A stretch of DNA of 64,000 nucleotides from Enterococcus lactis. GTDB taxonomy: Bacteria > Bacillota > Bacilli > Lactobacillales > Enterococcaceae. This document shows positions 35,683 to 45,508 of this stretch, in pieces; positions within the stretch are counted from its first letter, which is position 1; each line of letters begins with the position of its first letter. Position numbers and translations under genes: made by a program. Where the stretch lies: positions 1-64,000 of the forward strand of contig NZ_BNJW01000005.1 of assembly GCF_015751045.1 (NCBI RefSeq). The letters run 5' to 3'. The notes under the pieces were generated by a model. The model had not been told where the DNA came from, did no database searches, and was given only the letters and a program-made list of their open reading frames with translations.

Positions 35683-36678
35683 TTACCTCTTTTCTGTTTC
35701 TTTTTCATTTATATTCTCTAATTTTTGAATCACTTCATACAGTTCAGGAACTTTTGAATAACTTCTAAGCCAATTTTTTGGATGATCCAGTAGTTGATTG
35801 ATAAGTTCCAAATGATGCATTAGCGACCATTTTTTCAATACTCCGAGTCCTGGAAATTTTTGTTGCTGGTAGAGAGCCAGTAATTCAATCATTCCTGAAG
35901 TGATTAAGAGCTGATGATGGTGACGCATGATCCATTTTTTCATTTTATCTCCTGCTTCAAGAAACTTCAATGCTTGATCTTTAGCGGAATCATTACTGTC
36001 AGAGACAAAATGCTTTACGCGGATATTACCGTAAGCATCGATATACGTTAGATGGATAGCAAGCGCTCGGCTAGGAAACCCTTTATCGAAATAACGGCTG
36101 CCTTCGATCGTGAAATCAGAAAATCCACTATATCCGTCTTCGTGGAAAAAAAGATAGTCATCGCTAAAAAAGTCGTCCGTTTTATCTGCATAACTTTCAA
36201 CATGCTTTCTCGTTTGAAAAGAGTCACGGATCACAATTTTGTTTTCGGGCAGCCAGATGCGAAAGCGACTAGCATCTGGTATCAAGAATTTCGAATCGAC
36301 TCCTGCCAGCTGTTTCCATACCTCTGCGTCTTTTGGGTAGTGTTGTCCATCGAAAATCAGAAACGTTGGAGGTGAATCCAGTACGTCGTTAAGATTTTCT
36401 GGCGTTAAAATCTGTGCAGAGACGACAGAGCTATGTTCCTTGACTGTCCAACTGTGCACATGCTGATCGAATAATTTAAATTGTCCTACTTGGGGATTTT
36501 GGATCACAGCGATTGGATGGTGCTTTTTTTGAAATAATTCGATCACGTTTTTAAGCGTAGCGGAATCACGTACTGGTTCGATCACCGGTTGGATTTTATT
36601 GGAGAGCAATCCTCGCGACAATGCTTCTTTTAATGCTAATAGGTCAAATTGTTTTCCTCTTAAATAAGGATAGTACAT
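35683..36678 (-). CDS. sce7725 / beta-family protein
   Basis: About 331 residues, soluble. The N-terminus MYYPYLRGKQFDLLALKEAL is the hallmark I associate with the sce7725 family (related to the phage beta-protein group). The start is set at ATG 36678, 8 bases after GGAG, rather than GTG 36687. The upstream gene encodes a PD-(D/E)XK-like protein, and sce7725 genes are typically paired with a sce7726 gene. Function is unestablished; a nucleic-acid or phage-related role is inference from the pairing. Confidence 0.65.
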   Translation of the reverse strand: MYYPYLRGKQFDLLALKEALSRGLLSNKIQPVIEPVRDSATLKNVIELFQKKHHPIAVIQNPQVGQFKLFDQHVHSWTVKEHSSVVSAQILTPENLNDVLDSPPTFLIFDGQHYPKDAEVWKQLAGVDSKFLIPDASRFRIWLPENKIVIRDSFQTRKHVESYADKTDDFFSDDYLFFHEDGYSGFSDFTIEGSRYFDKGFPSRALAIHLTYIDAYGNIRVKHFVSDSNDSAKDQALKFLEAGDKMKKWIMRHHHQLLITSGMIELLALYQQQKFPGLGVLKKWSLMHHLELINQLLDHPKNWLRSYSKVPELYEVIQKLENINEKETEKR

Positions 36679-36683
36679 ATTTT

Positions 36684-37373
36684 TCACTCCAATGGCTCTG
36701 TGGGCAACCGCCGGATCTGCTGTTGTTGCCTTAAGTATTCATAATCATGTTGAAGCGCCGCAACTTCTTCTTGCAACTCATTGATTGCCTGACTAGCTAT
36801 TTCCTCTAAAAACCGTTCATAATATCGTTCGTTAGAAAATGGATCTTGGTTTTCTGAACGTCTTTTCAATTCTTTGTACAATTGATCTGTTGGAAAATAT
36901 TTTACGCCTCGCTCCATTTGCTTTGCTTTTCTTACTTCTCTGAATAAAGAAGCCATAAAACGGTTTGTCAAAGCTTCTTCCGGTACAGCAAGCTCCTTCT
37001 TTGCTGCTTTTTTTGCAATCATAAATGTACCAGATGCAGGCATTTCCTCTTCGATCGTGTACGGGCGATATACTAGTACACCTATTCCTGTAGGGATCTC
37101 TGTTTTCACTTCTTCATATAGTTTACTTGGCAAAACAAAATAATTATAATGCCCGACAAATGACAGTTTGGCTGTAGAACGAAAATCTGCTTTTGTCACT
37201 TTCAGCTCATAGCATCGCCATTCTCGGCTTCCATCAAATTTTGTCAAGCAGCTAAGCGTATCTACAATTCCTTGGTCATCAGGCATCGTGACTTCTTCTA
37301 CGACTAAGCCGCCCTGCTCGATGCAATATTGGTATAATGAGGATTCTATTTCGATGGTTTGCGGGGTTTTCAT
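36684..37373 (-). CDS. PD-(D/E)XK nuclease-like protein, sce7726-type partner
   Basis: 229 residues; start at 37373 chosen because GGAGG lies 8 bases upstream. The segment DDQGIVDTLSCL...WRCYELKVTKADF gives the D...(E)xK spacing of the restriction-endonuclease-like fold, which also fits the MmcB-like repair group. The C-terminal 60 residues form a coiled coil (YYERFLEEIASQAINELQEE). It is the first gene of a three-gene operon with the beta-family protein and a GNAT. Enzymatic activity is not shown; both catalytic-type residues look intact. Confidence 0.62.
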   Translation of the reverse strand: MKTPQTIEIESSLYQYCIEQGGLVVEEVTMPDDQGIVDTLSCLTKFDGSREWRCYELKVTKADFRSTAKLSFVGHYNYFVLPSKLYEEVKTEIPTGIGVLVYRPYTIEEEMPASGTFMIAKKAAKKELAVPEEALTNRFMASLFREVRKAKQMERGVKYFPTDQLYKELKRRSENQDPFSNERYYERFLEEIASQAINELQEEVAALQHDYEYLRQQQQIRRLPTEPLE

Positions 37374-37496
37374 GTTTTTACCTCCGAACATATTTTCGTC
37401 TTACATTTTACATGAAATGATTTTAAAATACTAGACAGAATACACAAGAAACAAAAATAGAAATGATGCTTGCCACGCTAGCACCATTTCTATTTT

Positions 37497-38156
37497 TCAG
37501 ATTGACTGATGGACGGAACGTTTTTCTAAATACTGTTGCACTTTTTCGATCCCGATACAAATGATCCAATAAATCAGTGCAACTAAAATATAAAGAGAAA
37601 AATAGTCGAATGTCCGACCACCTATGATCTTTGCTTTTTGAAATATTTCTGGCACTGTGATCGTTGCCGCTAATGAGGTACCTTTCACTAAATCCATAGC
37701 TACGTTACTGAGTGCCGGTACCGAGATTCGAAAGGCTTGCGGTAAAACGATATATTTCAATACCCCAAAGAAAGAAAAACCAGAAGCTAAACCAGCGTCC
37801 CACTGACCTGAAGAAACGCCTGCTAGTGATCCTCGATAGATTTCACCAATAAATGCACTGCTGGTAATCGTGAAGCAGATGACTGAAGCCGTTAAGGCAC
37901 TTAATTGATAAGGTAACCCGAAATATAGCAAGAACAGCAAGACTAGTGCTGGAATACCTCTAAAGAACGATAAATAAAAACGAATAAATACATTCAGAGG
38001 TAGCCAATCCAAAAGACCTAGAACTGTCAAAAGCAATCCTACCAAGTTTCCTAAAACAAAAGACACGAAGCCAATCCCTAATGTGTATACCAAGCCTTGC
38101 AGTACGAAAGGAAGTGAAGTCCACATGAGGGAAAAATCAATGAGAGGAAAGTACAT
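37497..38156 (-). CDS. Amino acid ABC transporter permease (HisM/GlnP type)
   Basis: 219 residues, five helices. The EAA-like loop DAGLASGFSFFGVLKYIVLPQ is clear. Its ATG shares one base with the stop of the binding-protein gene, so it is translated by coupling. There is no ATPase gene next to it, so it must use one encoded elsewhere. Polar amino acid substrate is inferred from the family. Confidence 0.87.
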   Translation of the reverse strand: MYFPLIDFSLMWTSLPFVLQGLVYTLGIGFVSFVLGNLVGLLLTVLGLLDWLPLNVFIRFYLSFFRGIPALVLLFLLYFGLPYQLSALTASVICFTITSSAFIGEIYRGSLAGVSSGQWDAGLASGFSFFGVLKYIVLPQAFRISVPALSNVAMDLVKGTSLAATITVPEIFQKAKIIGGRTFDYFSLYILVALIYWIICIGIEKVQQYLEKRSVHQSI

Positions 38157-38992
38157 CAATCACTCACCGACTCAGTCATCGTTTCTTTCGGTTTGACTGA
38201 AACATCAGTTTGAAAATATTTTTCAGATATTTTCTTTGTCGTTCCATCTTCTTTCATCTCTTTTAATACGCCATCGATTTTCTTTTTCAAAGCATCATTT
38301 CCTTCTTTCAATAAAAAACCACTTTCGTTTTCATTGAAATAAACGTTCTCCAAGATTTTTACGGGGATATCTGGTAAAGCAGATACGGCCATTTTCTGCA
38401 AATAATAATCATTTAGAATAACGTCTGTTCGACCGTTTGCTACATCGCTTAAATATTGATCATTCGTGGCGTTATCGTAAGTGACTAGTTTAGCTCCGTG
38501 TTTTTCCGCTAAACGCATATAGCTAGTATTGGGTTCGCCAGCTGCTTTTTTTCCTTTAAGATCATCAAGTGAGTGGATTCCTGAATCATCTTTTTTTCGT
38601 ACGATCATACTGTCAAATGAATATTTGAAAGGCTCTGAAAGGGAGAATTTTTTTTCTCTTTCTTTTGTGATACCAAAATCGTTCGCAGCAAAATCTGATT
38701 CTCCTTTTGAAACAGAAGTGATTTGTCCATCCACATTGTATTCTTTAAAGGAGATCTTGACATTTAAACGTTTGGCTACCTCTTTCGCCAAGTCTACGTC
38801 ATAACCAACTAATTCATTTTGATCATTATAATAAGAAGCGGGAAATAGTGTGCCAGAAGTTGCTACTACCAATTCTTTCTTTTTTTCCACATTACTCCAG
38901 CTGTGATCTTCTTGGTTAGCGGCAGCTGTACCGCAAGCGCTTAAAATAAAAAAGACGCTAGTTATTAGAGCAAACAATCTTTTTTTCTTCAT
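38156..38992 (-). CDS. Amino acid ABC transporter substrate-binding lipoprotein
   Basis: 278 residues. Signal peptide ends in the lipobox LSAC (Cys about 20). The mature protein is an SBP_bac_3 domain: LVVATSGTLFPASYYNDQNELVGYDVDLAKEVAKRLN, then FGITKEREKKFSLSEP and ADEPNTSY-like GEPNTSYM. It binds a polar amino acid or cystine outside the membrane and passes it to the coupled permease. The amidase gene upstream may feed it with released amino acids or ammonia; this is inference. Confidence 0.87.
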   Translation of the reverse strand: MKKKRLFALITSVFFILSACGTAAANQEDHSWSNVEKKKELVVATSGTLFPASYYNDQNELVGYDVDLAKEVAKRLNVKISFKEYNVDGQITSVSKGESDFAANDFGITKEREKKFSLSEPFKYSFDSMIVRKKDDSGIHSLDDLKGKKAAGEPNTSYMRLAEKHGAKLVTYDNATNDQYLSDVANGRTDVILNDYYLQKMAVSALPDIPVKILENVYFNENESGFLLKEGNDALKKKIDGVLKEMKEDGTTKKISEKYFQTDVSVKPKETMTESVSD

Positions 38993-39013
38993 TTTTTCTT
39001 CTCCTTGTTTCTG

Positions 39014-40465
39014 CTATTTCCATGGATTTGGTAAATGGAACTGGTGACTTGCTTCAAATAGATAGCCGATTTGAAGCAGCAAATCTTCTCTTCCTCTGGC
39101 GGACATAAATTGAATCCCGAGAGGCATGTTTTCTTTTGTCAAATGAGTAGGCAAGCTGATTGCTGGTTGTCCAGTCAGATTAGCCAATTGTGTATAAGGT
39201 GTGATCTTCAAGCTTTCCTCAAACATAGAAGAAACAACTTCTAAAGCTTGTACTTCAGAACAATCATGGATGTGTTCCATCTGTGCTCTTATCGTATCAC
39301 TTTGCAAATCTTCGCTGATTTTAGGGGCAGTAAATGCAGTCGTTGGTGAAAGGAATAAATCATATTCTTGATGCAAGTGTTCCATGACAATTGCTGCTTC
39401 ATCCCATACATGCAGAGAATCAATGTAAGTAGCGGCAGAAAGTTTCTGACCATATTGGAACAAAGTCCAAGAGATCGGCTCAAGTTCTTCTTTTCTGACA
39501 GTTCGCTGGATGCCTGCTTCAATCGAGTGGATCATTGCTGCTGTCTCTGCGCCATTCATCTGATAATAAGACCTAATCAGTTTACGACCATCTAGTGGGT
39601 AAGGAATCTCCGTCAAATCATGTCCTTCTTTTTCAAGGAAATCTACAGCTTTTTTTACAGCAAGTACTGCCTCTTCACTAATCTGTGAGTGGATCGGTGA
39701 ATCAACACAAAAAGCTATCTTCAAATGTTTTTTTCTTGGATGTGTTTGCCACTCAACTGGCGATACTTGATATGGCGCACCGGAATGGATGCTTCTCATC
39801 CCATAAAATAAAGCCTCCGTGTCTCTCATAGAAACCGTCAAACCGAAATCAATAGCAGCTCCTTGCCATCCTCGCCAAGCATATGGACCAACTGGCATCG
39901 TCCCTCGCGAAGGTTTCAGCCCAATCAATCCGCAAAACGAAGCGGGTATTCTAATAGAACCACCACCGTCACTAGCGCCACCTAAAGGAACGATTCCCGC
40001 TGAAACTGCAGCAGCAGCGCCTCCACTTGATCCGCCAGGTGTACATTCAAGGTTCCAGGGGTTTCTTGCTGGGCCATAGATGACGGGGTCTGTAATATTT
40101 TTGAAACCAAACTCTGGCGCATTGGTTTGTCCAAAAGGAACTAGCCCTATCGCTTCTGCTTGCTGTACATAATTGGATGTATGAGAAGCTCGATGTGTTT
40201 CAAATAAACGAGATCCTGAAGTAGCTAGCCACCCCTTTTTTTCTTGACCGAGCATTTTTAAAGGGAATGGAATACCTGCCAATGGTCCTTTTTCTGACTG
40301 GGGAATCAATCGTTCAGTGGAACTATTCTCGAATGGTTCAAGTGCAACAAACGCATTCAATTCATGATTTTGTTTTTTTATTTTTTTCTGTACATCCTCA
40401 GCTAATTCTTGAAAACTAAATTCTTTTTCTTTAAGTCCTTTCGCTAATTCTGTTGCATCTTTCAT
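39014..40465 (-). CDS. Amidase (AS family)
   Basis: 483 residues. The amidase signature is GGSSGGAAAAVSAGIVPLGG followed by ASDGGGSIRIPASFCGL. The Ser-cisSer-Lys triad is present: Ser in ASDGGGSIR, cis-Ser in TPGGSSGG and Lys in GIPFPLKMLGQ. The start at 40465 follows AAGGAGG. It is not GatA, since no gatB/gatC genes are adjacent. It lies 21 bp upstream of an amino acid ABC binding-protein gene and is probably co-transcribed. Substrate unknown. Confidence 0.85.
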   Translation of the reverse strand: MKDATELAKGLKEKEFSFQELAEDVQKKIKKQNHELNAFVALEPFENSSTERLIPQSEKGPLAGIPFPLKMLGQEKKGWLATSGSRLFETHRASHTSNYVQQAEAIGLVPFGQTNAPEFGFKNITDPVIYGPARNPWNLECTPGGSSGGAAAAVSAGIVPLGGASDGGGSIRIPASFCGLIGLKPSRGTMPVGPYAWRGWQGAAIDFGLTVSMRDTEALFYGMRSIHSGAPYQVSPVEWQTHPRKKHLKIAFCVDSPIHSQISEEAVLAVKKAVDFLEKEGHDLTEIPYPLDGRKLIRSYYQMNGAETAAMIHSIEAGIQRTVRKEELEPISWTLFQYGQKLSAATYIDSLHVWDEAAIVMEHLHQEYDLFLSPTTAFTAPKISEDLQSDTIRAQMEHIHDCSEVQALEVVSSMFEESLKITPYTQLANLTGQPAISLPTHLTKENMPLGIQFMSARGREDLLLQIGYLFEASHQFHLPNPWK

Positions 40466-40599
40466 AGTATCCTCCTTTTTGCCCCTGTTATTTTCCCACA
40501 AGTTCGTCTAACATACAATGAGTACGCTTGCACATGAATGAACAGACGAGTGTTTTTTATAAAAAAAGACGAAGATCAATCATGACCTTCGTCTTTTTG

Positions 40600-41544
40600 C
40601 TATGAAATGTTGCGTAATTTGCCTTTAAATTCGTCAATTGACGTATATCCTTTTTCTGACATAATCTGCGTTAATTCTTTTATGATTCTAGAAAAAATTT
40701 CCGGCCTTTCTTTATGAAGCTCGGTACCAATCTGTAACATGCTTGCGCCACATAGCAGATGTTCAAATGCATCTTGTCCTGTCCGAATCCCACCTGTACC
40801 AATGATTTGGATTTCTGGTTTCAAACGCGTATAAAAAGCGCGGACATTTGCTAAAGCAGTCGGCTTGATATACTCTCCCCCAATGCCGCCGAACCCTTCT
40901 TTTGGTTTGATGACCACTGCTTCTTTGTCTGTATCGATATACAACCCGTTACCCACACTGTTGATAGCATTGACATATGTCAACGGGAACTGATTCAAGA
41001 TATCTGCCATCTGATCAAAATGAGCAAAATCAAAATAAGGAGGCAATTTGATCCCTAACGGCTTAGAAAAGATGCTGAATACTTCTTTCAATGTTTCATA
41101 AGTGGCCTCAAAATCGTAAGCTAGTTGTGGTTTACCAGGCACATTTGGACAAGATAAATTTAGTTCAGTAATCCCCTTGAATCCACTTTTTTCTATTTCC
41201 CCAAGCATTTCCAAGTTTTCTTGGACACTCATCCCGGCGATCGAAAAAAATAATGGTTGATTTGGTTTTTTCTGCGCTTTTTCATACGCAAGAGCATACT
41301 CTAGATAATAAGAAAAGCCTAAGTTTGGAAGCCCCATAGAATTGATACTGCCTAAAGGAACATCAAAATAACGTGGTTCGGGATTTCCTTTTCGTTCATT
41401 GATTGTACAGCTCTTAGTGATAAATGCTCCTGCTTCTGAATGAGCCAGCTCGTCTAATTCCTGGGTAGTCATGCAGTGTACACCAGATGCATTCATAAAA
41501 GGGTTAGCAAAGGTATGATTGGCAAAGGTCGTTTCTAAACTCAA
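40600..41544 (-). CDS. pyrDA: Dihydroorotate dehydrogenase A (fumarate)
   Basis: Cytosolic class 1A enzyme, 314 residues, oxidising dihydroorotate with fumarate in pyrimidine synthesis. The TTG start at 41544 follows AAGGAG. Motifs: [44 protein letters not shown] with the catalytic Cys, FMN-binding [22 protein letters not shown]. The sequence is very close to Lactococcus PyrDA. It is separate from any other pyr gene here. Confidence 0.93.
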   Translation of the reverse strand: MSLETTFANHTFANPFMNASGVHCMTTQELDELAHSEAGAFITKSCTINERKGNPEPRYFDVPLGSINSMGLPNLGFSYYLEYALAYEKAQKKPNQPLFFSIAGMSVQENLEMLGEIEKSGFKGITELNLSCPNVPGKPQLAYDFEATYETLKEVFSIFSKPLGIKLPPYFDFAHFDQMADILNQFPLTYVNAINSVGNGLYIDTDKEAVVIKPKEGFGGIGGEYIKPTALANVRAFYTRLKPEIQIIGTGGIRTGQDAFEHLLCGASMLQIGTELHKERPEIFSRIIKELTQIMSEKGYTSIDEFKGKLRNIS

Positions 41545-41627
41545 GTAAATCGCTCCTTCAAACAAGTTATTTTATCTAGTGTATCATGACTAAAAGAAAA
41601 ATCAACTCTTGTTTTTCAACGTATTTC

Positions 41628-42275
41628 TTAATCACCCTGTTCGGTTGATAGCACTTCCCCTGTTTCACTATTAATCTTGACTGATGTACTTTGATTACCA
41701 TTTTTTACTTTGACTTCCCAATAAGTAGTACCTAGATCTTTATCCAGATCCCAATCTGTTGCTGTACCGCTTCCTACTTTATCGACAGCAATCTTTGCTG
41801 CTTCCTCAATTGTAATTAATTTATCAACAGCTAGACCATCTTCTTTTTTCTTTTGACCAGTTTGATCCTCTCGATCTAGCGTTTCTGGATTCTCTGTTTC
41901 CATTTTTTCATTCTGAGCATCAATTCTTGCTTCATATTCTTTTTGATCATCGACACCTTCTATCTTGTAGAAGTAAGATCCCCAATCACTATCTAGTTCC
42001 AAACTAGTAATAGCAGTATCTGGATACTTATCTTTAAACAATTCAATCGCACGAGCTGCAGACACTTTGATAGCTGACTGGCCCATTGCCTCGCTCGAAT
42101 TCTTTGTTTGGCTAGACGAAGATGTACTTGCGTTTGTTGAGGATTCCGATACCTGAGAAGAGCGTTGTTCACTACTTGAAGATGTATTCCCAGATGTTCC
42201 TTGATTGGTGTTTGATTGACAAGCAGCTAAAAACAAAGCCGCAAATAAACTAGTATAAATAACAGTTTTCTTCAT
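41628..42275 (-). CDS. PepSY-domain lipoprotein
   Basis: 215 residues. Signal peptide ends in the lipobox LAAC. A Ser/Thr/Asn-rich linker of about 45 residues is followed by two PepSY-like repeats (about 70-130 and 155-215), the second ending WEVKVKNGNQSTSVKINSETGEVL. PepSY domains are often inhibitors of proteases or cofactors of surface sensors. It stands alone; partner unknown. Confidence 0.8.
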   Translation of the reverse strand: MKKTVIYTSLFAALFLAACQSNTNQGTSGNTSSSSEQRSSQVSESSTNASTSSSSQTKNSSEAMGQSAIKVSAARAIELFKDKYPDTAITSLELDSDWGSYFYKIEGVDDQKEYEARIDAQNEKMETENPETLDREDQTGQKKKEDGLAVDKLITIEEAAKIAVDKVGSGTATDWDLDKDLGTTYWEVKVKNGNQSTSVKINSETGEVLSTEQGD

Positions 42276-42387
42276 TGATTTTATCTCCTTTATTATAAAA
42301 TAGTATTCTATACAAGTATAACGAAGAAAAAATTTTCTGTCATGTTTAAAAATTAAAGAACAACGTTATTATTATGAAAATAAAAAA

Positions 42388-42462
42388 GAAGCTAAGCTTT
42401 AGAGACAACCCTAGAAGTTAGACTAAAATCTCACTTCGGGAGCATCATAAAACTTAGCTTCC
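42388..42462 (-). terminator. Terminator of cfa
   Basis: GAAGCTAAG and CTTAGCTTC close a long hairpin with an inner stem, followed by six T on the minus strand, in the 233-bp spacer between cfa and the PepSY gene. Confidence 0.75.
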
Positions 42463-42508
42463 ATTTATTAAATAATTAAATAGCTTTTAAACTGCCTTTT
42501 TATATCAA

Positions 42509-43675
42509 TTATGCACGATGCATTGGGATATCATTATTTCCAGGTTGAACAAGCAAATATTGAATTACATCGATATTGCTTGACTCAAATGACGCTGCAC
42601 AAGCTTGTAAATATAGATCCCACATTCGATAGAAGGAATCACCCATTTCTTTCGTGACTTGATCTTGGACTTGATGGAAATTTTTTGTCCAATGCTCTAA
42701 TGTCAATTGATAGTCACGACGCAAACTTTCTAAATCGATCAATTGCAAATCGTTTTTTGTAATATTATCAACTAATTCAGTAACCCCAGGAACATAACCG
42801 CCAGGGAAAATATATTTATTGATCCAAGCATTTGTCGCACCGCCTTGTTGTCGACTGATTCCATGGATCAAAGCTGTTCCTTTTGGTTTCAATAAATCTT
42901 TTACGACTTTGAAATAACCTTCAAGATTTTCAGAACCTACATGTTCGAACATACCTACACTTGTGATATGATCAAACGTTTCGCCTTTTAGTTCACGGTA
43001 ATCCATTAATAATACACGGCATTTATCTTCTAAATGTTCTTCTTTGATTTTTTTTGTGATCAAATCGTATTGTTCTTCACTTAGAGTAATCCCAGTTGCT
43101 TTGACGTTATATTCTTTGGCAGCAGTGAACATCAATGTTCCCCAGCCGCAACCGATATCAAGCAACGTTTCGCCTTCTTTGATAAAGAGTTTGTCTAAAA
43201 TATGATGGACTTTATTGATTTGTGCTTGTTCCAACGTATCTTCAGGTGTGTTGAAATAGGCACAAGAATAAGTCAAAGTTGGGTCTAGCCAAAGTTTATA
43301 AAAGTCGTTACCTAAGTCATAATGCGCATGGATATCTTCTTTGTTTTTTTGTTTTGTATGTTTTTCTTTCTTTGGCAGCCATTTTAGATAATCTTTTCCT
43401 CGTAAAAAGCTGTTTGATTGCTGATAAGCATCGTTGATTAATGCTTGGATACTTCCCTCGATCTCGATTCGATGATCCATATAGGCTTCTCCTAGTGCCA
43501 AAGAAGCGTTGCTTGTAATCTCTTTCATTGGGATTTCTTCATGGATATTGATTTTGATTTGGGGAGGAGTGTCCGTATCTCCGTATTGTTTCGTTGTACC
43601 GTCCCAATAATTTACTTCGACAGGGAGCGAGAAAGAACGTGAAAATAATTGGTTGTATAAAGTTTTCTCTAACAT
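42509..43675 (-). CDS. cfa: Cyclopropane-fatty-acyl-phospholipid synthase
   Basis: 388-residue SAM-dependent enzyme that adds a methylene bridge to unsaturated acyl chains of membrane lipids. It shows the family motif [20 protein letters not shown], the SAM loop [24 protein letters not shown], and a C-terminal HWTKNFHQ. The length matches bacterial Cfa. Start follows AGGAGGAAA. It is monocistronic. In lactic acid bacteria it is usually induced by acid and stationary phase; no promoter evidence for that is visible. Confidence 0.92.
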   Translation of the reverse strand: MLEKTLYNQLFSRSFSLPVEVNYWDGTTKQYGDTDTPPQIKINIHEEIPMKEITSNASLALGEAYMDHRIEIEGSIQALINDAYQQSNSFLRGKDYLKWLPKKEKHTKQKNKEDIHAHYDLGNDFYKLWLDPTLTYSCAYFNTPEDTLEQAQINKVHHILDKLFIKEGETLLDIGCGWGTLMFTAAKEYNVKATGITLSEEQYDLITKKIKEEHLEDKCRVLLMDYRELKGETFDHITSVGMFEHVGSENLEGYFKVVKDLLKPKGTALIHGISRQQGGATNAWINKYIFPGGYVPGVTELVDNITKNDLQLIDLESLRRDYQLTLEHWTKNFHQVQDQVTKEMGDSFYRMWDLYLQACAASFESSNIDVIQYLLVQPGNNDIPMHRA

Positions 43676-43825
43676 GATTTTCCTCCTTAAAAAAACTACC
43701 CTATTACGTTAATACTAAAAAAGAAAAGAATCAACTAAGAAGTTTAATTTTTTCAGAAATTTTTCAAAAACTACTTTATTTTTCATTTTTTTCACATTCA
43801 TTGTCGCACAAATCACTTAAACTTG

Positions 43826-44641
43826 TCATTCGACACGCTTATCTTTGAATTTTGTCTTAGCAAAAACCCATAAAAGCAGCAAGACAGTTATCATTGTTTG
43901 GACACTTAGCATCAAGATAAAGTCAAAGTGGATAAACCCTACAACTGCTGCTACCATGGATCCTATCCCCATCACATTCAGCATCAAATTTGCACTCTCT
44001 TTGAATGTATGAATGGATGAGAGTTGGCTTTTTCTTGTCATCCACAAGAAAAAGGAAGCACCGAATAAAATGAGACTCGTCATGATAAATAGGACAAGAC
44101 CAAGACTTAAACTATAAGATAAAATGATTGTTGGACGATTACTGGCATAAAATTCTCTTTCTAAAAATCGTTGGAAATCTTCCGGCGTACGTACAGAATC
44201 CGGTTGGAAAGATGGACTATAATTCATCGTATAGCGGCGTATACCAGATTTATCCTTTTGTTGGATCACCCATTGTTCCTTCTCAAAATCAATAAAAGTT
44301 CCATGATCGGATTGTTGTTTCTCAGATAAAGACACACCTACCAAAATTTCAGGGGTCACAGCTATCGTTTGTTGCGATGATTGTAACCCAGTTTCAGATA
44401 ATTCAAGTTCAGAAAATTTTTTGGTTCCTTGTTCATCGATCAACGAATGAACGGATAGAAATTGTTCTAATGGAATCCCTTGGATCTGATTGGCATAAAA
44501 AAGAGTCACAGGCATGACCATCAAGGAAACTAAAAATACAAATATCAAGAAAAATTTGGGCCATGATAATAGTTTGCGTCCCGCAAACACTTGAGTTGGC
44601 GTACGTAAAGTGGAAAAATAATTTAACGGAAATGTTTGCAT
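43826..44641 (-). CDS. malA: DUF1189 maltodextrin utilisation protein MalA
   Basis: 271 residues with a DUF1189 layout: one N-terminal helix (about 30-50), an extracellular region (about 60-165) and three C-terminal helices. It starts 12 bp after malG, so it is the last gene of malE-malF-malG-malA, as in pneumococcal malXCDA. Role is unknown beyond membership in the maltodextrin operon; it may be a membrane partner or modulator of the transporter. Confidence 0.75.
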   Translation of the reverse strand: MQTFPLNYFSTLRTPTQVFAGRKLLSWPKFFLIFVFLVSLMVMPVTLFYANQIQGIPLEQFLSVHSLIDEQGTKKFSELELSETGLQSSQQTIAVTPEILVGVSLSEKQQSDHGTFIDFEKEQWVIQQKDKSGIRRYTMNYSPSFQPDSVRTPEDFQRFLEREFYASNRPTIILSYSLSLGLVLFIMTSLILFGASFFLWMTRKSQLSSIHTFKESANLMLNVMGIGSMVAAVVGFIHFDFILMLSVQTMITVLLLLWVFAKTKFKDKRVE

Positions 44642-44653
44642 GATCCTCTGCTC

Positions 44654-45505
44654 CTATCCTTTTGTCCCGCCAGATGTCAGGCCGGTTACAAAGTTCTTTT
44701 GTAAAAAGAAGAATAATAGACAAATCGGTAAAGCAATCAAAATTGCTCCAGCAGCAAAGAGGGAGACCCTTTGATTTGTCACGTCAGAAATAAATGTTTG
44801 CAGGCCGACAGCAACAGTCTGATTTTCAGGTGTTCGGAGCAGGAACTTCGCTAGCATGAAGTCGCCAAAAGGTCCCATGAATGCCCATAATGCTTGAACG
44901 GCGAGCATTGGTTTGACAAGAGGTAATACAATCTGGAAAAAAATCCTGAAATGCCCTGCCCCATCAAGTTTAGCAGATTCATCTAAATCTATTGGTACTG
45001 TGTCAAAGTATCCTTTCATCAGCCAAGTATTCATTGGAATCCCACCGCCTATATAAATCATCGTCAAGAACCAATACTTATCTAGTGCCTCTAATAAGAA
45101 AGCCATGACATAAAAGGCAGTCAATGCTGCCATAGTCGGTACCATCTGAATCACTAAAAAGAACATCAAACTTGATTTGCGGCCGATAAAACGATAACGG
45201 CTATACGTATAACCAGCTAAAGTTACTACAGTTACTTGTACGATCATCGTTAGGACAGAGATGATTAACGTATTTTTATACCACGTCCCGTAAAGTGTTT
45301 CACTGAACAGCCGCGTGAAATTCCCTAAAGTCCAGTCGCTTGAAAAATCCAAACTGAAAGCCGCAATGTTTCCTGACTTGAAGGCAGTACTTGCTGTGAT
45401 CAAAAGTGGATAGATAATAATGACTGATAACAGTAAAAGAAAAAAGTAAGTAAAAAAGTGAGAAAGCCGTTTTTGGAATCGTGCACTCGAATGAAATTTT
45501 TTCAT
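44654..45505 (-). CDS. malG: Maltodextrin ABC transporter permease MalG
   Basis: 283 residues, six helices. The EAA loop [22 protein letters not shown] and the terminal LTSGGTKG ending (as in MalG, important for ATPase contact) are present. It begins 3 bp after malF. It forms the channel with MalF and depends on an MsmK/MalK ATPase that is not in the window. Confidence 0.9.
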   Translation of the reverse strand: MKKFHSSARFQKRLSHFFTYFFLLLLSVIIIYPLLITASTAFKSGNIAAFSLDFSSDWTLGNFTRLFSETLYGTWYKNTLIISVLTMIVQVTVVTLAGYTYSRYRFIGRKSSLMFFLVIQMVPTMAALTAFYVMAFLLEALDKYWFLTMIYIGGGIPMNTWLMKGYFDTVPIDLDESAKLDGAGHFRIFFQIVLPLVKPMLAVQALWAFMGPFGDFMLAKFLLRTPENQTVAVGLQTFISDVTNQRVSLFAAGAILIALPICLLFFFLQKNFVTGLTSGGTKG

Positions 45506-45508
45506 TGT

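Noticed and set aside
39014-40465. GatA subunit of the glutamyl-tRNA amidotransferase
   Set aside because: No gatB or gatC alongside; the N-terminus and context fit a stand-alone amidase.
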